Shown here piece by piece: positions 34,145 through 43,419 of a stretch of DNA of 64,000 nucleotides. The stretch's first letter is position 1. The number at the start of each line of letters is the position of its first letter. The translations under genes and the position numbers were made by a program. Origin of the DNA: JADHMP01 sp964386915 (GTDB lineage Bacteria > Bacteroidota > Bacteroidia > Flavobacteriales > Flavobacteriaceae); the NCBI GenBank assembly GCA_964386915.1, contig CAYLUQ010000010.1, positions 21,600 to 85,599 of the forward strand. The letters run 5' to 3'. Below the pieces are notes generated by a model. It had not been told where the DNA came from. It made no database searches and saw only the letters and a program-made list of their open reading frames with translations.

Positions 34145-35641
34145 TTAAGCCAAAATTTCATTGATAATGCCTCCGTGTACATCGGTCAATCGGAAAGGGC
34201 GGCCTTGAAAATCGTATGTAAAAGATTCATGATCGAAGCCTAAAAGGTGCAAAATGGTAGCTTGAATATCGTGCACCGAAACACTTCCTGAAATACTCTG
34301 ATAGCCAATGGGATCGGTAGCACCGTGAACAGCACCTTTTTTAATACCCCCTCCGGCCATCCACATGGTGAATGCTTCTCCGTGGTGGTCTCGTCCTTTA
34401 TATTTCATTGTTTTTCCTTCCCGTGTTTCTTGCATGGGTGTTCGGCCAAATTCGCCCCCCCAAACAATAAGAGTTTCATCTAAGAGGCCTCGTTGTTTCA
34501 AATCGAGGAGTAGGGCCGTAATGGGCCGATCAATTTCTCGGCACTTATTGCGTAACCCCAAATCTACTGCAGTAGAGTGATCGGTGCCATGACTGTCCCA
34601 ACCCCAATCATAAAGCTGCACAAATCGCACGCCTTCTTCCACCATTTTACGTGCAAGTAGGCAATTATTTGCAAAGGATTCTTTGCCGGGTTCAACACCA
34701 TATAATTCCTTAATATATTCGGGTTCCGTACTTATGTCCATCACTTCTGGCACCGTAATTTGCATGCGATAGGCCATTTCATATTGATTGATACGGGTCA
34801 AAATTTCAGGATCTTTTTGTTGGGCGAAGGTTTTAAAATTGATGTCATTTATGGCGTCAATAATGTCTTTTTTAAGGTTACGACTCACGCCATTAGGGTC
34901 TTTTAAATACAACACCGGATCACCTTTAGAACGGCATTGAACTCCTTGATAAACAGAGGGTAAAAAGCCACTTCCCCAAACACTTTTTCCAGCATCGGGG
35001 GTACCACCTGATGACAACACCACAAATCCTGGTAGGTTTTGGTTTTCAGAACCCAGACCATAGGTTACCCAAGATCCTAAACTAGGACGGCCAAAACGTG
35101 GAGTTCCTGTATGCATGAGCAATTGCGCTGGCCCATGATTAAATTGATCTGTTTTTACGGCCTTAAGAAAGGCCACTTCATCAACCACTTTTTGAAAATG
35201 AGGAAGGTAATTAGAAACCCAATTACCAGATTGTCCGGCCCGAACAAATTCAGCTTGTGAGCCAAGCATAGTAGGCCGCCCTCTGATGAATGCAAATTTT
35301 TTGCCCTCCAACAATGAGTCTGGGCAAGGTTGGTTGTGTAATTTTTGTAATTCGGGTTTATAATCAAACATCTCTAGTTGAGAAGGGGCACCCACCATAT
35401 GAAGGTAGATTACACTTTTTACTTTAGGGCTAAAGGGAGGAGGCAAAGTAGCCAAAGGATTGAGTGCACGTTGAGCGTCATACCAAGGATTAGCATTTTC
35501 TCCAGTTTTACAACCTTGCAGCATAGAACCTAGGGCTATTCCTCCCAATCCTAAAGTACAATTGTGCAAAAAATGCCGTCTCGAATTGTCTTGAGCTCGA
35601 TTGGTTTTATATTCTTCAAGAAGTTTCAAAAGTGGATCCAT
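34145..35641 (-). CDS. DUF1501 family protein (alkaline-phosphatase/sulfatase-like fold), Tat-like signal
   Basis: 498 residues. The N-terminus has [25 protein letters not shown], which combines a twin-arginine-like motif with a possible lipobox. The body has [48 protein letters not shown]-type segments, and the late [14 protein letters not shown] and [17 protein letters not shown]. These histidines and aspartates resemble the metal site of the alkaline phosphatase superfamily. No enzyme activity is established for the family. It sits between the PSD1 and DUF2231 genes with 4-5 base gaps. Confidence 0.9.
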   Translation of the reverse strand: MDPLLKLLEEYKTNRAQDNSRRHFLHNCTLGLGGIALGSMLQGCKTGENANPWYDAQRALNPLATLPPPFSPKVKSVIYLHMVGAPSQLEMFDYKPELQKLHNQPCPDSLLEGKKFAFIRGRPTMLGSQAEFVRAGQSGNWVSNYLPHFQKVVDEVAFLKAVKTDQFNHGPAQLLMHTGTPRFGRPSLGSWVTYGLGSENQNLPGFVVLSSGGTPDAGKSVWGSGFLPSVYQGVQCRSKGDPVLYLKDPNGVSRNLKKDIIDAINDINFKTFAQQKDPEILTRINQYEMAYRMQITVPEVMDISTEPEYIKELYGVEPGKESFANNCLLARKMVEEGVRFVQLYDWGWDSHGTDHSTAVDLGLRNKCREIDRPITALLLDLKQRGLLDETLIVWGGEFGRTPMQETREGKTMKYKGRDHHGEAFTMWMAGGGIKKGAVHGATDPIGYQSISGSVSVHDIQATILHLLGFDHESFTYDFQGRPFRLTDVHGGIINEILA

Positions 35642-35645
35642 AGCG

Positions 35646-38366
35646 CTATGATTGTGTTAAAAATTCATCTAGATTCATGATGGCGTTGGCCACAATGGTG
35701 AGGGCAGCCAAATGCTCAGTGGTGGGTTCCTTTTGATCTAAAAAGCTTTGTAAAGCTTGTGGGTTTTCTTTAAAAGAGGTGAGGGCTTTTTGATAAAGCA
35801 AGACCAGAGGTTCTAGTTTTTCTTCTTGGGGGTTGTAGTAGAGTGCTTTTTCATACATTTTAGCAATGGCTGTTTCACTATCATTTTCTTGTGCTACTTG
35901 TTTAGCCAAGGCCATAGCTGCTTCAAGATACACGGGGTCGTTTAGGGTAACCAAAGCTTGCAGCGGAGTATTGGTAGGCATCCTATTGACGAGGCAAACT
36001 TCTCTACTTCCAGCATCAAAAGTAATGAATGAAGGATACGGACTGGTTCTTTTAAAATAGGTATAGAGGGCTCTTCTATATCTATCTTCTCCTTTACTTT
36101 CCACCCATAAATCACCCAAATAAACATGCGCCCAAATGCCTTTAGGTTGAGGGGGCATCACCCCTGGGCCTCCCATTTTTCTACTCAATAGACCAGAAAT
36201 ATAAAGGGCTTGGTCGCGAACTTGTTCCGCTTTTAAACGCATTTTTGGGCCCCGAGCATACCAAATGTTATTCGGATCATATAGCTTTTTGTCTTCAGTT
36301 AGTGAAGCGCTTTGTTGATAGGTGCCCGAAAGGACAATAGTGCGAATTAGCGATTTAAGTTGCCATTGATGAGTATTCATAAATTCAACCGCCAACCAAT
36401 CTAACAAAAGAGGATGGGTAGGTGGTTCGGATTGTGAACCAATATCTTCTATAGGACTTACTAAACCGTTACCAAAGAGTTGGTGCCAGATACGATTCAC
36501 AACTGTTCTGGAAGTGAGGGGGTTTTCTTTGCTCACCAACCACTGGGCTAATCCCAACCGATTGTTTTTCCACTCTTTTTTCCAAGGATTTAGTGCTTTG
36601 GGTGTTTGGGGTTTTACCGTATCGGTTTTTATTTGCCAATTGCCTCGTTCAAAAAGCTGGGTGGTTCTTTTCATAAAGGGTGGATTTTCAATCATCACTG
36701 GTGATTTTTCCACTTTGGCATTAAGGAGTTCATTCCAAATGCGTTTTATGTTCACATATCCCTTTTGATTTTTTCCTGGCAGTTCAGGCAGAAAAGCAAA
36801 CCAAGAAAAAAAGCTGGTGGTGGTTTGAGGTGCTAAGGCATCATTTTGCGCTTCAATATAAAGGTCTGTTTTTGTTAAGGGAGCTTTAAAAGCCACTTGT
36901 CCAATTTGTCCGTTGTGCTTATCAATTTTTAATTGGGCTAAGACGGCACCCTTGGCATTGTTTTCCCGAATAGTAATGACAGTTCCGTTTTGTCTAGAAA
37001 AATAATTAAAATAGAGCCGATTGGCGCGTTGGGCATCTACATTTCTCAAATAGGCAGAACCATTGTCCCAAAGCGCTAACCATTTGCCGTCAGCCATAGC
37101 TCCATTGGTGAAATTTTCGCAATGATGCAGTTGATATTTAGGCTCTAAAAAATAGAGAAAATCTTTAAACTGTTTTTGTTGGCTGGCATCTCCATAGGTG
37201 GCAATCCATTGAAGTACCTCAGCTACTTTTTCAGCGTCTGCCGGACTGTAGTTTCTGTAATTAGGCGCCTCATCAGGGGTGTCCTCATCACGCGTATTGT
37301 TAAAATAGGCAAGAAGTTGATAATATTCTTCGTGTTTAAAGGGGTCATAGGGATGACTGTGACATTGCACACATTCCATGGTAGTGCTTTGCCAAACCGA
37401 AAAAGTAGTATTGATCCGATCAATGACCGCGGCTGTTCTAAACTCTTCATCAGAAGTGCCCCCTTCATCGTTGTTCATCGTATTGCGATGAAAACCAGTG
37501 GCAATAAATTGCTCAGGAGTGGGGTTGGGTAATAAATCACCAGCCAATTGATCTATGGTAAATTGGTCAAAGGGCAAATCTTGGTTAAGGGCATCTATGA
37601 CCCAATCTCGATATTGCCAAATGGACCGACCGGAATCTTTTTCATAGCCTTTACTATCGGCATAGCGTGCTAGGTCAAGCCACCAACTAGCCCATTTTTC
37701 TCCGTAGGCATTGCTTTGCAGCAAGCTGTCTACGAGTTGTTCATAGGTCATAAAACCCTCTTGAAAGTTCTGTAGCCATTTTTTTGAAGTAGGAAGTCCT
37801 GTTAAATCTAGGGCAACTCTCCTAGCTAATGAAATCTTGTTGGCTTTTGGGTTAGGAAAGAGATTGTGTTGTTGCATTTGAGCCAACACAAAATGGTCTA
37901 TTGGATTTTGCAAAAATTCATCCTGTCTTTCAAAAAGGCTTTCCTCAAAGATTGGGGGGTTACTTTTTTCAGGAGCTTCATAGGCCCAATGGGTTCCCCA
38001 TTTTGCACCCTGATCAATCCATTGAGTCAAGATTTGTATATCTTCTTTAGAGAGAGGCTCCTTTTGGTAGGGCATGCGCAACTCGGGATCTTTTTCATGC
38101 AAACGTTTGATAAAAGGGCTGTTTTTAGCATCTCCTGGAATGATGGCCGGTTCTCCACTTTCTGTTGGTTTCAAAATTTCTTCAGCAAAAAGAACACTAA
38201 AACCTGCATTCTTTTTAACCCCGCCATGACAACTAATGCAATGTTTGTTTAAGATGGGTTTTACCTGTGCATTAAAATCAATGTCTTTTTCAGAACAGCC
38301 CACTAGAGCAATCAATGAGATAATTGCTCCAAATCTATACATCATCCCTATCATTCCTCTGAGCAT
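35646..38366 (-). CDS. PSD1 and planctomycete-type cytochrome c domain protein (DUF1549/DUF1553)
   Basis: 906 residues with a lipoprotein signal ending LIALVGC. An N-terminal planctomycete cytochrome c domain has a haem site CISCHG (about residue 43). The PSCyt2/DUF1549 part includes [17 protein letters not shown] and a second haem motif [18 protein letters not shown] (about 330). The DUF1553/PSD1 part has [26 protein letters not shown]. The family is linked to degradation of complex or unusual sugars, but its reaction is unproven. First gene of the triad. ATGs at 38354, 38345 and 38342 are possible starts and give a more standard signal peptide. Confidence 0.92.
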   Translation of the reverse strand: MLRGMIGMMYRFGAIISLIALVGCSEKDIDFNAQVKPILNKHCISCHGGVKKNAGFSVLFAEEILKPTESGEPAIIPGDAKNSPFIKRLHEKDPELRMPYQKEPLSKEDIQILTQWIDQGAKWGTHWAYEAPEKSNPPIFEESLFERQDEFLQNPIDHFVLAQMQQHNLFPNPKANKISLARRVALDLTGLPTSKKWLQNFQEGFMTYEQLVDSLLQSNAYGEKWASWWLDLARYADSKGYEKDSGRSIWQYRDWVIDALNQDLPFDQFTIDQLAGDLLPNPTPEQFIATGFHRNTMNNDEGGTSDEEFRTAAVIDRINTTFSVWQSTTMECVQCHSHPYDPFKHEEYYQLLAYFNNTRDEDTPDEAPNYRNYSPADAEKVAEVLQWIATYGDASQQKQFKDFLYFLEPKYQLHHCENFTNGAMADGKWLALWDNGSAYLRNVDAQRANRLYFNYFSRQNGTVITIRENNAKGAVLAQLKIDKHNGQIGQVAFKAPLTKTDLYIEAQNDALAPQTTTSFFSWFAFLPELPGKNQKGYVNIKRIWNELLNAKVEKSPVMIENPPFMKRTTQLFERGNWQIKTDTVKPQTPKALNPWKKEWKNNRLGLAQWLVSKENPLTSRTVVNRIWHQLFGNGLVSPIEDIGSQSEPPTHPLLLDWLAVEFMNTHQWQLKSLIRTIVLSGTYQQSASLTEDKKLYDPNNIWYARGPKMRLKAEQVRDQALYISGLLSRKMGGPGVMPPQPKGIWAHVYLGDLWVESKGEDRYRRALYTYFKRTSPYPSFITFDAGSREVCLVNRMPTNTPLQALVTLNDPVYLEAAMALAKQVAQENDSETAIAKMYEKALYYNPQEEKLEPLVLLYQKALTSFKENPQALQSFLDQKEPTTEHLAALTIVANAIMNLDEFLTQS

Positions 38367-38446
38367 GAATTTTTTTATTGAAAACTAAAACTACAATTTT
38401 TTTTTATAGTAAATAGTGAAGGATTAATTGAAGAACTTAATTTTTA

Positions 38447-38478
38447 TTGGTTTGTCCATAATTTTTACTTTACATTTG
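38447..38478 (+). promoter_or_regulatory. Promoter of the HxlR-family gene
   Basis: TACATTTG at 38471-38478 fits TAnnTTTG. TTGG (38447) and TTTG (38451) stand 21 and 16 bases upstream as possible -33 elements. The ATG is 42 bases further on. Confidence 0.55.
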
Positions 38479-38520
38479 ACTATCCATTTAAGAAACCGAA
38501 CATCTAAAAATTAGTATTAC

Positions 38521-38958
38521 ATGAAAATAGCTGATAATAGATCAGGCTGTCCTATCAGTACCACTCTTGATTTATTTGGAGACCGATGGTCATTACTAAT
38601 CGTAAGAAACTTATTCATAGGAAGAATGACCTTCTCAGATTTTCTAGAGGCACCTGAAAAAATTGCTTCGAATATTCTTAGAGATCGATTAAAAAAGTTA
38701 CTCTTCTATGAGATTATTGAATATAAAGTTCATGCAAGAGATAAAAAAATAAAGCAATATTACTTAACAGATAAAGGAATTGATCTGTTTCCCATTCTAC
38801 ACAATATGTCTATTTGGTCTACAAAACATCTTGAATTTGAATTGCATCCGCTGGCTGTTGAAACAATAGAAGAAAATAAAGATAAATCCTACGAACAAAT
38901 AATAGAACAGACTACTTCAACCTATAGAGAAGCACGAGAAAAACTTGTTCACGAATAG
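38521..38958 (+). CDS. HxlR-family transcriptional regulator
   Basis: 145 residues, with the HxlR winged-helix core: CPISTTLDLFGDRWSLLIVRNLFIGRMTFSDFL, then ASNILRDRLKKLLFYEIIEYK and YYLTDKGIDLFPIL. A conserved Cys stands at the usual N-terminal place (about residue 10). It is divergent from the PSD1 operon and close to the aldolase/symporter operon, so either may be its target. The effector cannot be read from sequence. Confidence 0.92.
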   Translation: MKIADNRSGCPISTTLDLFGDRWSLLIVRNLFIGRMTFSDFLEAPEKIASNILRDRLKKLLFYEIIEYKVHARDKKIKQYYLTDKGIDLFPILHNMSIWSTKHLEFELHPLAVETIEENKDKSYEQIIEQTTSTYREAREKLVHE

Positions 38959-39028
38959 AAAATATTTTATTTACTTATATTTTTAATTGCAATTTGCTAT
39001 ATTGCAGTAACCTTAAACCAATTCATCC

Positions 39029-39055
39029 ATAGATTTGGATAGAAAATCTATTTAT
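39029..39055. terminator. Weak hairpin terminator between convergent genes
   Basis: ATAGATTT (39029-39036) pairs with AAATCTAT (39044-39051) around a 7-base loop, followed by a T-rich stretch. The stem is AT-rich, so strength is doubtful; the place, between the HxlR gene and the symporter end, fits. Confidence 0.4.
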
Positions 39056-40479
39056 TTCTTACCTATAATGCTACCCAAAAATCCTATTCCAAACAATATT
39101 GTGGTGCCCAAAACAATAGATAAGTAAGAGTGAAATAGGGTTTGACCGGACACATTTATCCAAAGGAGGGTTGCAATTCCCAAAATAACGGCAATGCCAA
39201 TCCATAAGTTGTTTTTAAGAGGAGCAATAACACCCAATAAAAAAAGTCCAAGCATGCCTCCACTGCAAATTGAGGCATATTTCCACCAAACGTCCAGCAC
39301 CCCTTTAACGTCAATCATGCTCAAGGCAATAATAATGCTGATGAGACCCGACAATGCTGTGGAGAAATATAAGATTCTCACCTTGGAGTTCCCTTTTGAA
39401 AGAAAACGATTTGAAAAATAGTCGGTTACAAAAACGGTTGACATGCTGTTGTAGCTGGTAGAAATGGTGCTCATGCCTGCCGCAAAAATACTGGCAATGA
39501 GCAATCCGGCAAAGCCTTTAGGAATTTCTTGTGCAATGAAATAGGGAAAAATTTTATCGGTGGTTTCCCATAAATCGGGGGGTAGGGTGGGAATGACTTT
39601 GTAATAGCTAAATAGCGCTGTTCCCAAAAACAAAAAAAGGGCCGAAACGGGCAAGTAGATCAGTCCACCAACAAAGGCACTGCGCTGTGCTTTTTTTAAG
39701 GATGGAAGCACCATATAGCGTTGAATGTAGTTTTGATCAATGCCAAAATTTTGAAGGTTTACAAAAAAGCCATAGATCAGCACTACCCAAAAAGTTGCAT
39801 CATTGAAATCTAAAGACATGCTGCCCAAACTAAATTTTTGCTGTTGCTGTGCAATACTCATAATTTGAGATACTCCTTCTGGCATTTTGAAGACAATAAA
39901 AATCAAACAAAAAAGTACGCCTCCGATGAGAATAATCGCTTGGATAGCGTCGGTCCAAAGCACAGCATCAATACCTCCTAGAATAGAATAGAGGGAGACA
40001 AAAAATCCGGTTAAGATAATGATCCAAACAATGTCCCATCCCACTATGGCATTGATAGCTATGGCCAATAAATAGAGAATAGTGCCAATACGCATTAATT
40101 GTGTGATCAAATAGCAGAGCGATACATAATATTTAGCGCCATTTCCCAACCGATTGGCTATGAAGGTATAGGCAGAGGGACTGTTGGTTTTTCGATAGAC
40201 TGGAATAAAATAGCGCACAGCAATTAGAGAGGCAAAGGGAATGGAAAAACTAAAAACCAAAGGATTCCAATTAGATTGAAACGCACTACCGGGTAGGGCT
40301 AAATAGCTAATGCTGCTCACAAAAGTGGCAAAAATGGATAGGCTCACCACCCAGGTTGGTACGCCACCACTTCCTAGAATGTAATTTTTTGCGCTTCGAT
40401 TTTTTTTAAAAAAAGACCCCCCCAAAAAAAGGAGTAAGAGCAAATAAACACCAAAAACAATTAAATCTAAGGAGGTCAT
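39052..40479 (-). CDS. Sodium:solute symporter (SSS family)
   Basis: 475 residues with about 13 membrane helices. SSS features: NYILGSGGVPTWVVSLSIFATFVSSISYLALPG near the N-terminus, SPSAYTFIANRLG, LYSILGGIDAVLWTDAIQAI and FAAGMSTISTSYNSMSTVFVTDYF. Sugar- and sialic-acid-type SSS transporters look like this, but the substrate is not certain. It overlaps the DHDPS-family gene by 4 bases at the end of a four-gene operon, so it probably imports that enzyme's substrate or a precursor. Confidence 0.9.
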   Translation of the reverse strand: MTSLDLIVFGVYLLLLLFLGGSFFKKNRSAKNYILGSGGVPTWVVSLSIFATFVSSISYLALPGSAFQSNWNPLVFSFSIPFASLIAVRYFIPVYRKTNSPSAYTFIANRLGNGAKYYVSLCYLITQLMRIGTILYLLAIAINAIVGWDIVWIIILTGFFVSLYSILGGIDAVLWTDAIQAIILIGGVLFCLIFIVFKMPEGVSQIMSIAQQQQKFSLGSMSLDFNDATFWVVLIYGFFVNLQNFGIDQNYIQRYMVLPSLKKAQRSAFVGGLIYLPVSALFLFLGTALFSYYKVIPTLPPDLWETTDKIFPYFIAQEIPKGFAGLLIASIFAAGMSTISTSYNSMSTVFVTDYFSNRFLSKGNSKVRILYFSTALSGLISIIIALSMIDVKGVLDVWWKYASICSGGMLGLFLLGVIAPLKNNLWIGIAVILGIATLLWINVSGQTLFHSYLSIVLGTTILFGIGFLGSIIGKK

Positions 40480-41399
40480 TTGATAGCAGCCATTTGGTTT
40501 TGAATTTCAGCTACTGCTGCTCCAATTTCTTCTTGGATTGTTTTTGAATAGGCATCAAAAGGATGTGTGAGTATGTTTTGGCATAAAACTTCTAGGGCAA
40601 GAGCTGCCTTAAGTCCTTTTAAAAAGGAACCATCTGGATAGGCTCCTCGGTATATTTTAGCACCAACCTGATCAATAAGTTGTTTATAGGCAAGGCTTTT
40701 TTTAGTGTCCTTTTGGCAATGGGCTTCATAGGCACCAACATATAGGGAGGGAAACAAATTAGCTCCGCCGTTCACTCCACCGTGGGCTCCCATAGAAAGT
40801 GACTCAAATAAGAGTTCTTCTGGTCCAACCAACCAATTGAAATCATTTGGAAGTTTAAATGCCAATAATTCTTCTAAGTAGGGCAGGTTACCTGAGCTGT
40901 CTTTTAACCCCCAAATATTTGGATGTTCCGATAGCTTTTTAACGGTTTCTGTAGCAATTTCAACTTTAGTTAAACTTGGATAGTTATATAAATAAAGCGG
41001 TATGGCAACATGATTGGCTATATATGTATAATACTGTTGCAATTCCTTTTGTTGCATTGGAACATAATAAGGAGGGGCTGCCACCACGGCATCGGCTCCA
41101 TTTGCTGCGGCAAAATCGGCCAAGTCTAGCAGTTCTGTTGTTGCCGTATCAGAAATCCCTACCCAAAACGGAATCCGATTAGCGAGTAGGGGCCCTGTGT
41201 GTTGAATGAGTGCTTTTCTATGGGCATAAGAGAGAGAGGTAGCTTCTCCGGTTGTGCCCAAAATAAAAATACCGTGTACACCCCCTTTTAGCATATGCTC
41301 AATTAGTTGCTCTACAGCCTCAAAATCAATTTGCTGTTGGTCGTTTAAGGGCGTAACCATGGGCACCATAATACCCTCAAAGCGTTTTTTATTTTTCAT
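40476..41399 (-). CDS. DHDPS/N-acetylneuraminate-lyase family aldolase
   Basis: 307 residues, TIM-barrel class I aldolase family. GIFILGTTGEATSL carries the carboxylate-binding GTTGE motif, YLYNYPSL the conserved Tyr, and GLKDSSGNL the Schiff-base Lys (about residue 169). Members include dihydrodipicolinate synthase, sialic acid lyase and 2-keto-3-deoxy-sugar-acid aldolases. A biosynthetic lysine role is unlikely inside a sugar operon with a transporter. A keto-deoxy-acid or sialic-acid-type lyase is the better guess, with no residue that decides between them. Confidence 0.87.
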   Translation of the reverse strand: MKNKKRFEGIMVPMVTPLNDQQQIDFEAVEQLIEHMLKGGVHGIFILGTTGEATSLSYAHRKALIQHTGPLLANRIPFWVGISDTATTELLDLADFAAANGADAVVAAPPYYVPMQQKELQQYYTYIANHVAIPLYLYNYPSLTKVEIATETVKKLSEHPNIWGLKDSSGNLPYLEELLAFKLPNDFNWLVGPEELLFESLSMGAHGGVNGGANLFPSLYVGAYEAHCQKDTKKSLAYKQLIDQVGAKIYRGAYPDGSFLKGLKAALALEVLCQNILTHPFDAYSKTIQEEIGAAVAEIQNQMAAIK

Positions 41400-41401
41400 T
41401 T

Positions 41402-42454
41402 TTATTCGACTTGTAGAACAACATGCTTGATATTTTTTCTGTTGTAGGTATAAGTCAAATGGAGCTTTCCATCTGAAGATTGAATGAGAGCAGGATAACT
41501 AAATTCCCCCTTGTTTTCATTTTCTAGAACAAGAGCATCTTGCCAATCTTTTCCATCTTTAGAAATGGCTATGTTTAATTTGGCTCGTGCATTTCGACCT
41601 TGAACGGTTGGATTATAGACCAACACATGCCATCCGTTGGAGAGGGTCAAGGCATCTGTACCTGAATTGGGATTGGGCAAAGTTGTTTTGGTAATTTTGC
41701 CCCAACTGTTTCCACCGTCATAGGAGAAGGCTTGTAACAAGGCGTTGTCTCTACTGCGGCACAAAATTTGAAGTTTTTCTTGCGTATGAACTAAAATGCT
41801 AGGCTGAATGAGATTATAGGGGGTTTGTGGGTCTACTTCAATTTTTTCCCATTGGGTGCCTCCATCCACACTTTTTTCAATATGCACCTTCCAAGAAAGA
41901 CCAGTTGCGGTTCTGGTTTCGGTGCTAGAAGGGGCCAAAATGGTGCCGTTATTGAGTTGAATAGGTTTGTTTTTTATGGGGCCTAAAATGGTGTTAGGCA
42001 GTCTTTTTTCTTGACTCCAATCCATTCCGTTGTTGGAAGAAGTTTTTACGGCCCCCCACCACTCCCGGGGGGAAGGCCCTATTTTATAAAACAAAAAAAC
42101 AGTGCCACCTTGTTCTTTAAACAAAACAGGGTTCCAATTTGGATACCGATTGCCATCGGGAGAAATCCCATCGGCTACTTGAGTGGGAGACTGCCATTGG
42201 GTGGCGGTACCTTTACTTAACCAAATGGTAACATCTTTATTGCCTTCTCGACTACCACCAAAGGCAGCCACAAGAAATTGGTTGGGTTGGGTCTCTAAAA
42301 TAGTAGAGGCATGGCAAGCTTCAAAAGGTGGTGTTTCATAGACCATTTCTTCTGAAATTATTTTTAAATGGAGTTGTGCCTGGAGTGAAGTTGCGCCTAG
42401 TGACCATAAGAATAAAGCACTAAATAGGGATAAAAAATTGGTGTTTGAAATCAT
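41402..42454 (-). CDS. Sialidase-fold (BNR-repeat) secreted protein
   Basis: 350 residues with a Sec signal ending SLQAQ. A six-bladed sialidase-type propeller is indicated by Asp-box-like repeats ([31 protein letters not shown]) and the BNR_2-type segments [24 protein letters not shown] and [23 protein letters not shown]. The FRIP motif of classical sialidases is not visible, so sialidase activity should not be assumed; other glycoside-cleaving activities occur in this fold. It lies in one operon with the FAH-fold enzyme, aldolase and symporter. Confidence 0.83.
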   Translation of the reverse strand: MISNTNFLSLFSALFLWSLGATSLQAQLHLKIISEEMVYETPPFEACHASTILETQPNQFLVAAFGGSREGNKDVTIWLSKGTATQWQSPTQVADGISPDGNRYPNWNPVLFKEQGGTVFLFYKIGPSPREWWGAVKTSSNNGMDWSQEKRLPNTILGPIKNKPIQLNNGTILAPSSTETRTATGLSWKVHIEKSVDGGTQWEKIEVDPQTPYNLIQPSILVHTQEKLQILCRSRDNALLQAFSYDGGNSWGKITKTTLPNPNSGTDALTLSNGWHVLVYNPTVQGRNARAKLNIAISKDGKDWQDALVLENENKGEFSYPALIQSSDGKLHLTYTYNRKNIKHVVLQVE

Positions 42455-43290
42455 GAATGAACAGTGTTAGTTAGGGTGCCTATACCGGCTATGGTGATCG
42501 AAATATTATCTTTTTCTTCTAAGGTAAAGCCAGCCTCTGGAACAATACCGGTGCCCGTCATTAAAAAGCATCCGTGGGGAAAATCCAATTCCATAAATAA
42601 ATAGGAAATCAAATCTTTAAAGCTACGCTTGAGGTTTTCTTTTGAAGTGCTTCCCTCAAAAACGAGAGTACCTTTACGATTAATAGTAATCGATATGTTT
42701 GTTTGATCAGAAAGAGGTTGGTCAGTGACTAGGATGCCTGGACCCAATGCTGTAGCTCCTCTATAACTTTTGGCTTGAGGTAAATAAAGTGGATTTTCGC
42801 CCTCAATTGATCGAGAACTCATATCGTTACCAATGGTATAGCCCAAAATTTTTTGAGTGGGATGAAGCACAAGTGTAAGCTCGGGTTCGGGCACACTCCA
42901 TTGGCTGTCTTTTCTAATGCGCACATTTTGTTCATGCCCTTTTACGCGATAGCCATTGGATTTAAAAAACAGTTCAGGGCGGTCGGCTTCATAAACCCGA
43001 TCGTAAAAATCACTTCCTCCACTAGAAGCCGATTCCTCCATTCTCGCAGTACGACTTTTATAATAGGTAACACCTGCTGCCCAAACTTCTTGTGAACCAA
43101 TAGGAGGGAGAAGTGAGGCATTATTGTGTAATGAAAAATGAATATTCTTTTTTAAATCGGTAAGTTCAGAAGTTAGTTTTTTAAAAAGCTCTTCCTCCAA
43201 CAAAAGATTCTCAAAATCAGTTCGGAGATAGTCATAATAAACCCCGCTTTGCTCAATTACGGGTCCTGCTTTGGTGTTGTATAAAATCAA
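42451..43290 (-). CDS. Fumarylacetoacetase-fold enzyme, resembling 2-keto-3-deoxy-arabinonate dehydratase
   Basis: 279 residues of the FAH superfamily. Metal ligands appear in [12 protein letters not shown] and [20 protein letters not shown]. The last motif is the one I remember from 2-keto-3-deoxy-D-arabinonate dehydratases (KdaD) and differs clearly from the FAH gene at 26565. It would convert a keto-deoxy acid to a semialdehyde or hydrolyse a related diketo acid. First gene of the operon with the sialidase-fold, aldolase and symporter genes; it overlaps the next by 4 bases. The KdaD comparison is from memory. Confidence 0.8.
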   Translation of the reverse strand: MILYNTKAGPVIEQSGVYYDYLRTDFENLLLEEELFKKLTSELTDLKKNIHFSLHNNASLLPPIGSQEVWAAGVTYYKSRTARMEESASSGGSDFYDRVYEADRPELFFKSNGYRVKGHEQNVRIRKDSQWSVPEPELTLVLHPTQKILGYTIGNDMSSRSIEGENPLYLPQAKSYRGATALGPGILVTDQPLSDQTNISITINRKGTLVFEGSTSKENLKRSFKDLISYLFMELDFPHGCFLMTGTGIVPEAGFTLEEKDNISITIAGIGTLTNTVHS

Positions 43291-43419
43291 TTTTTCTCTT
43301 GTTGTTAAATGTTCAATTGTTGTTTAAATGTAAAGAATTATCCAAGAATAACTATCTTTAAGGTGTCTCTTTTACAATTATCGAAACTTAACCAGTAAAC
43401 CAAAATTGAATTACTTTTC

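Noticed and set aside
41402..42454. Calling the protein a true exo-alpha-sialidase, and the operon a sialic-acid pathway
   Set aside because: Asp-boxes and the fold are visible but no FRIP motif, and the epimerase, kinase and deaminase needed for sialic acid use are absent from the window.
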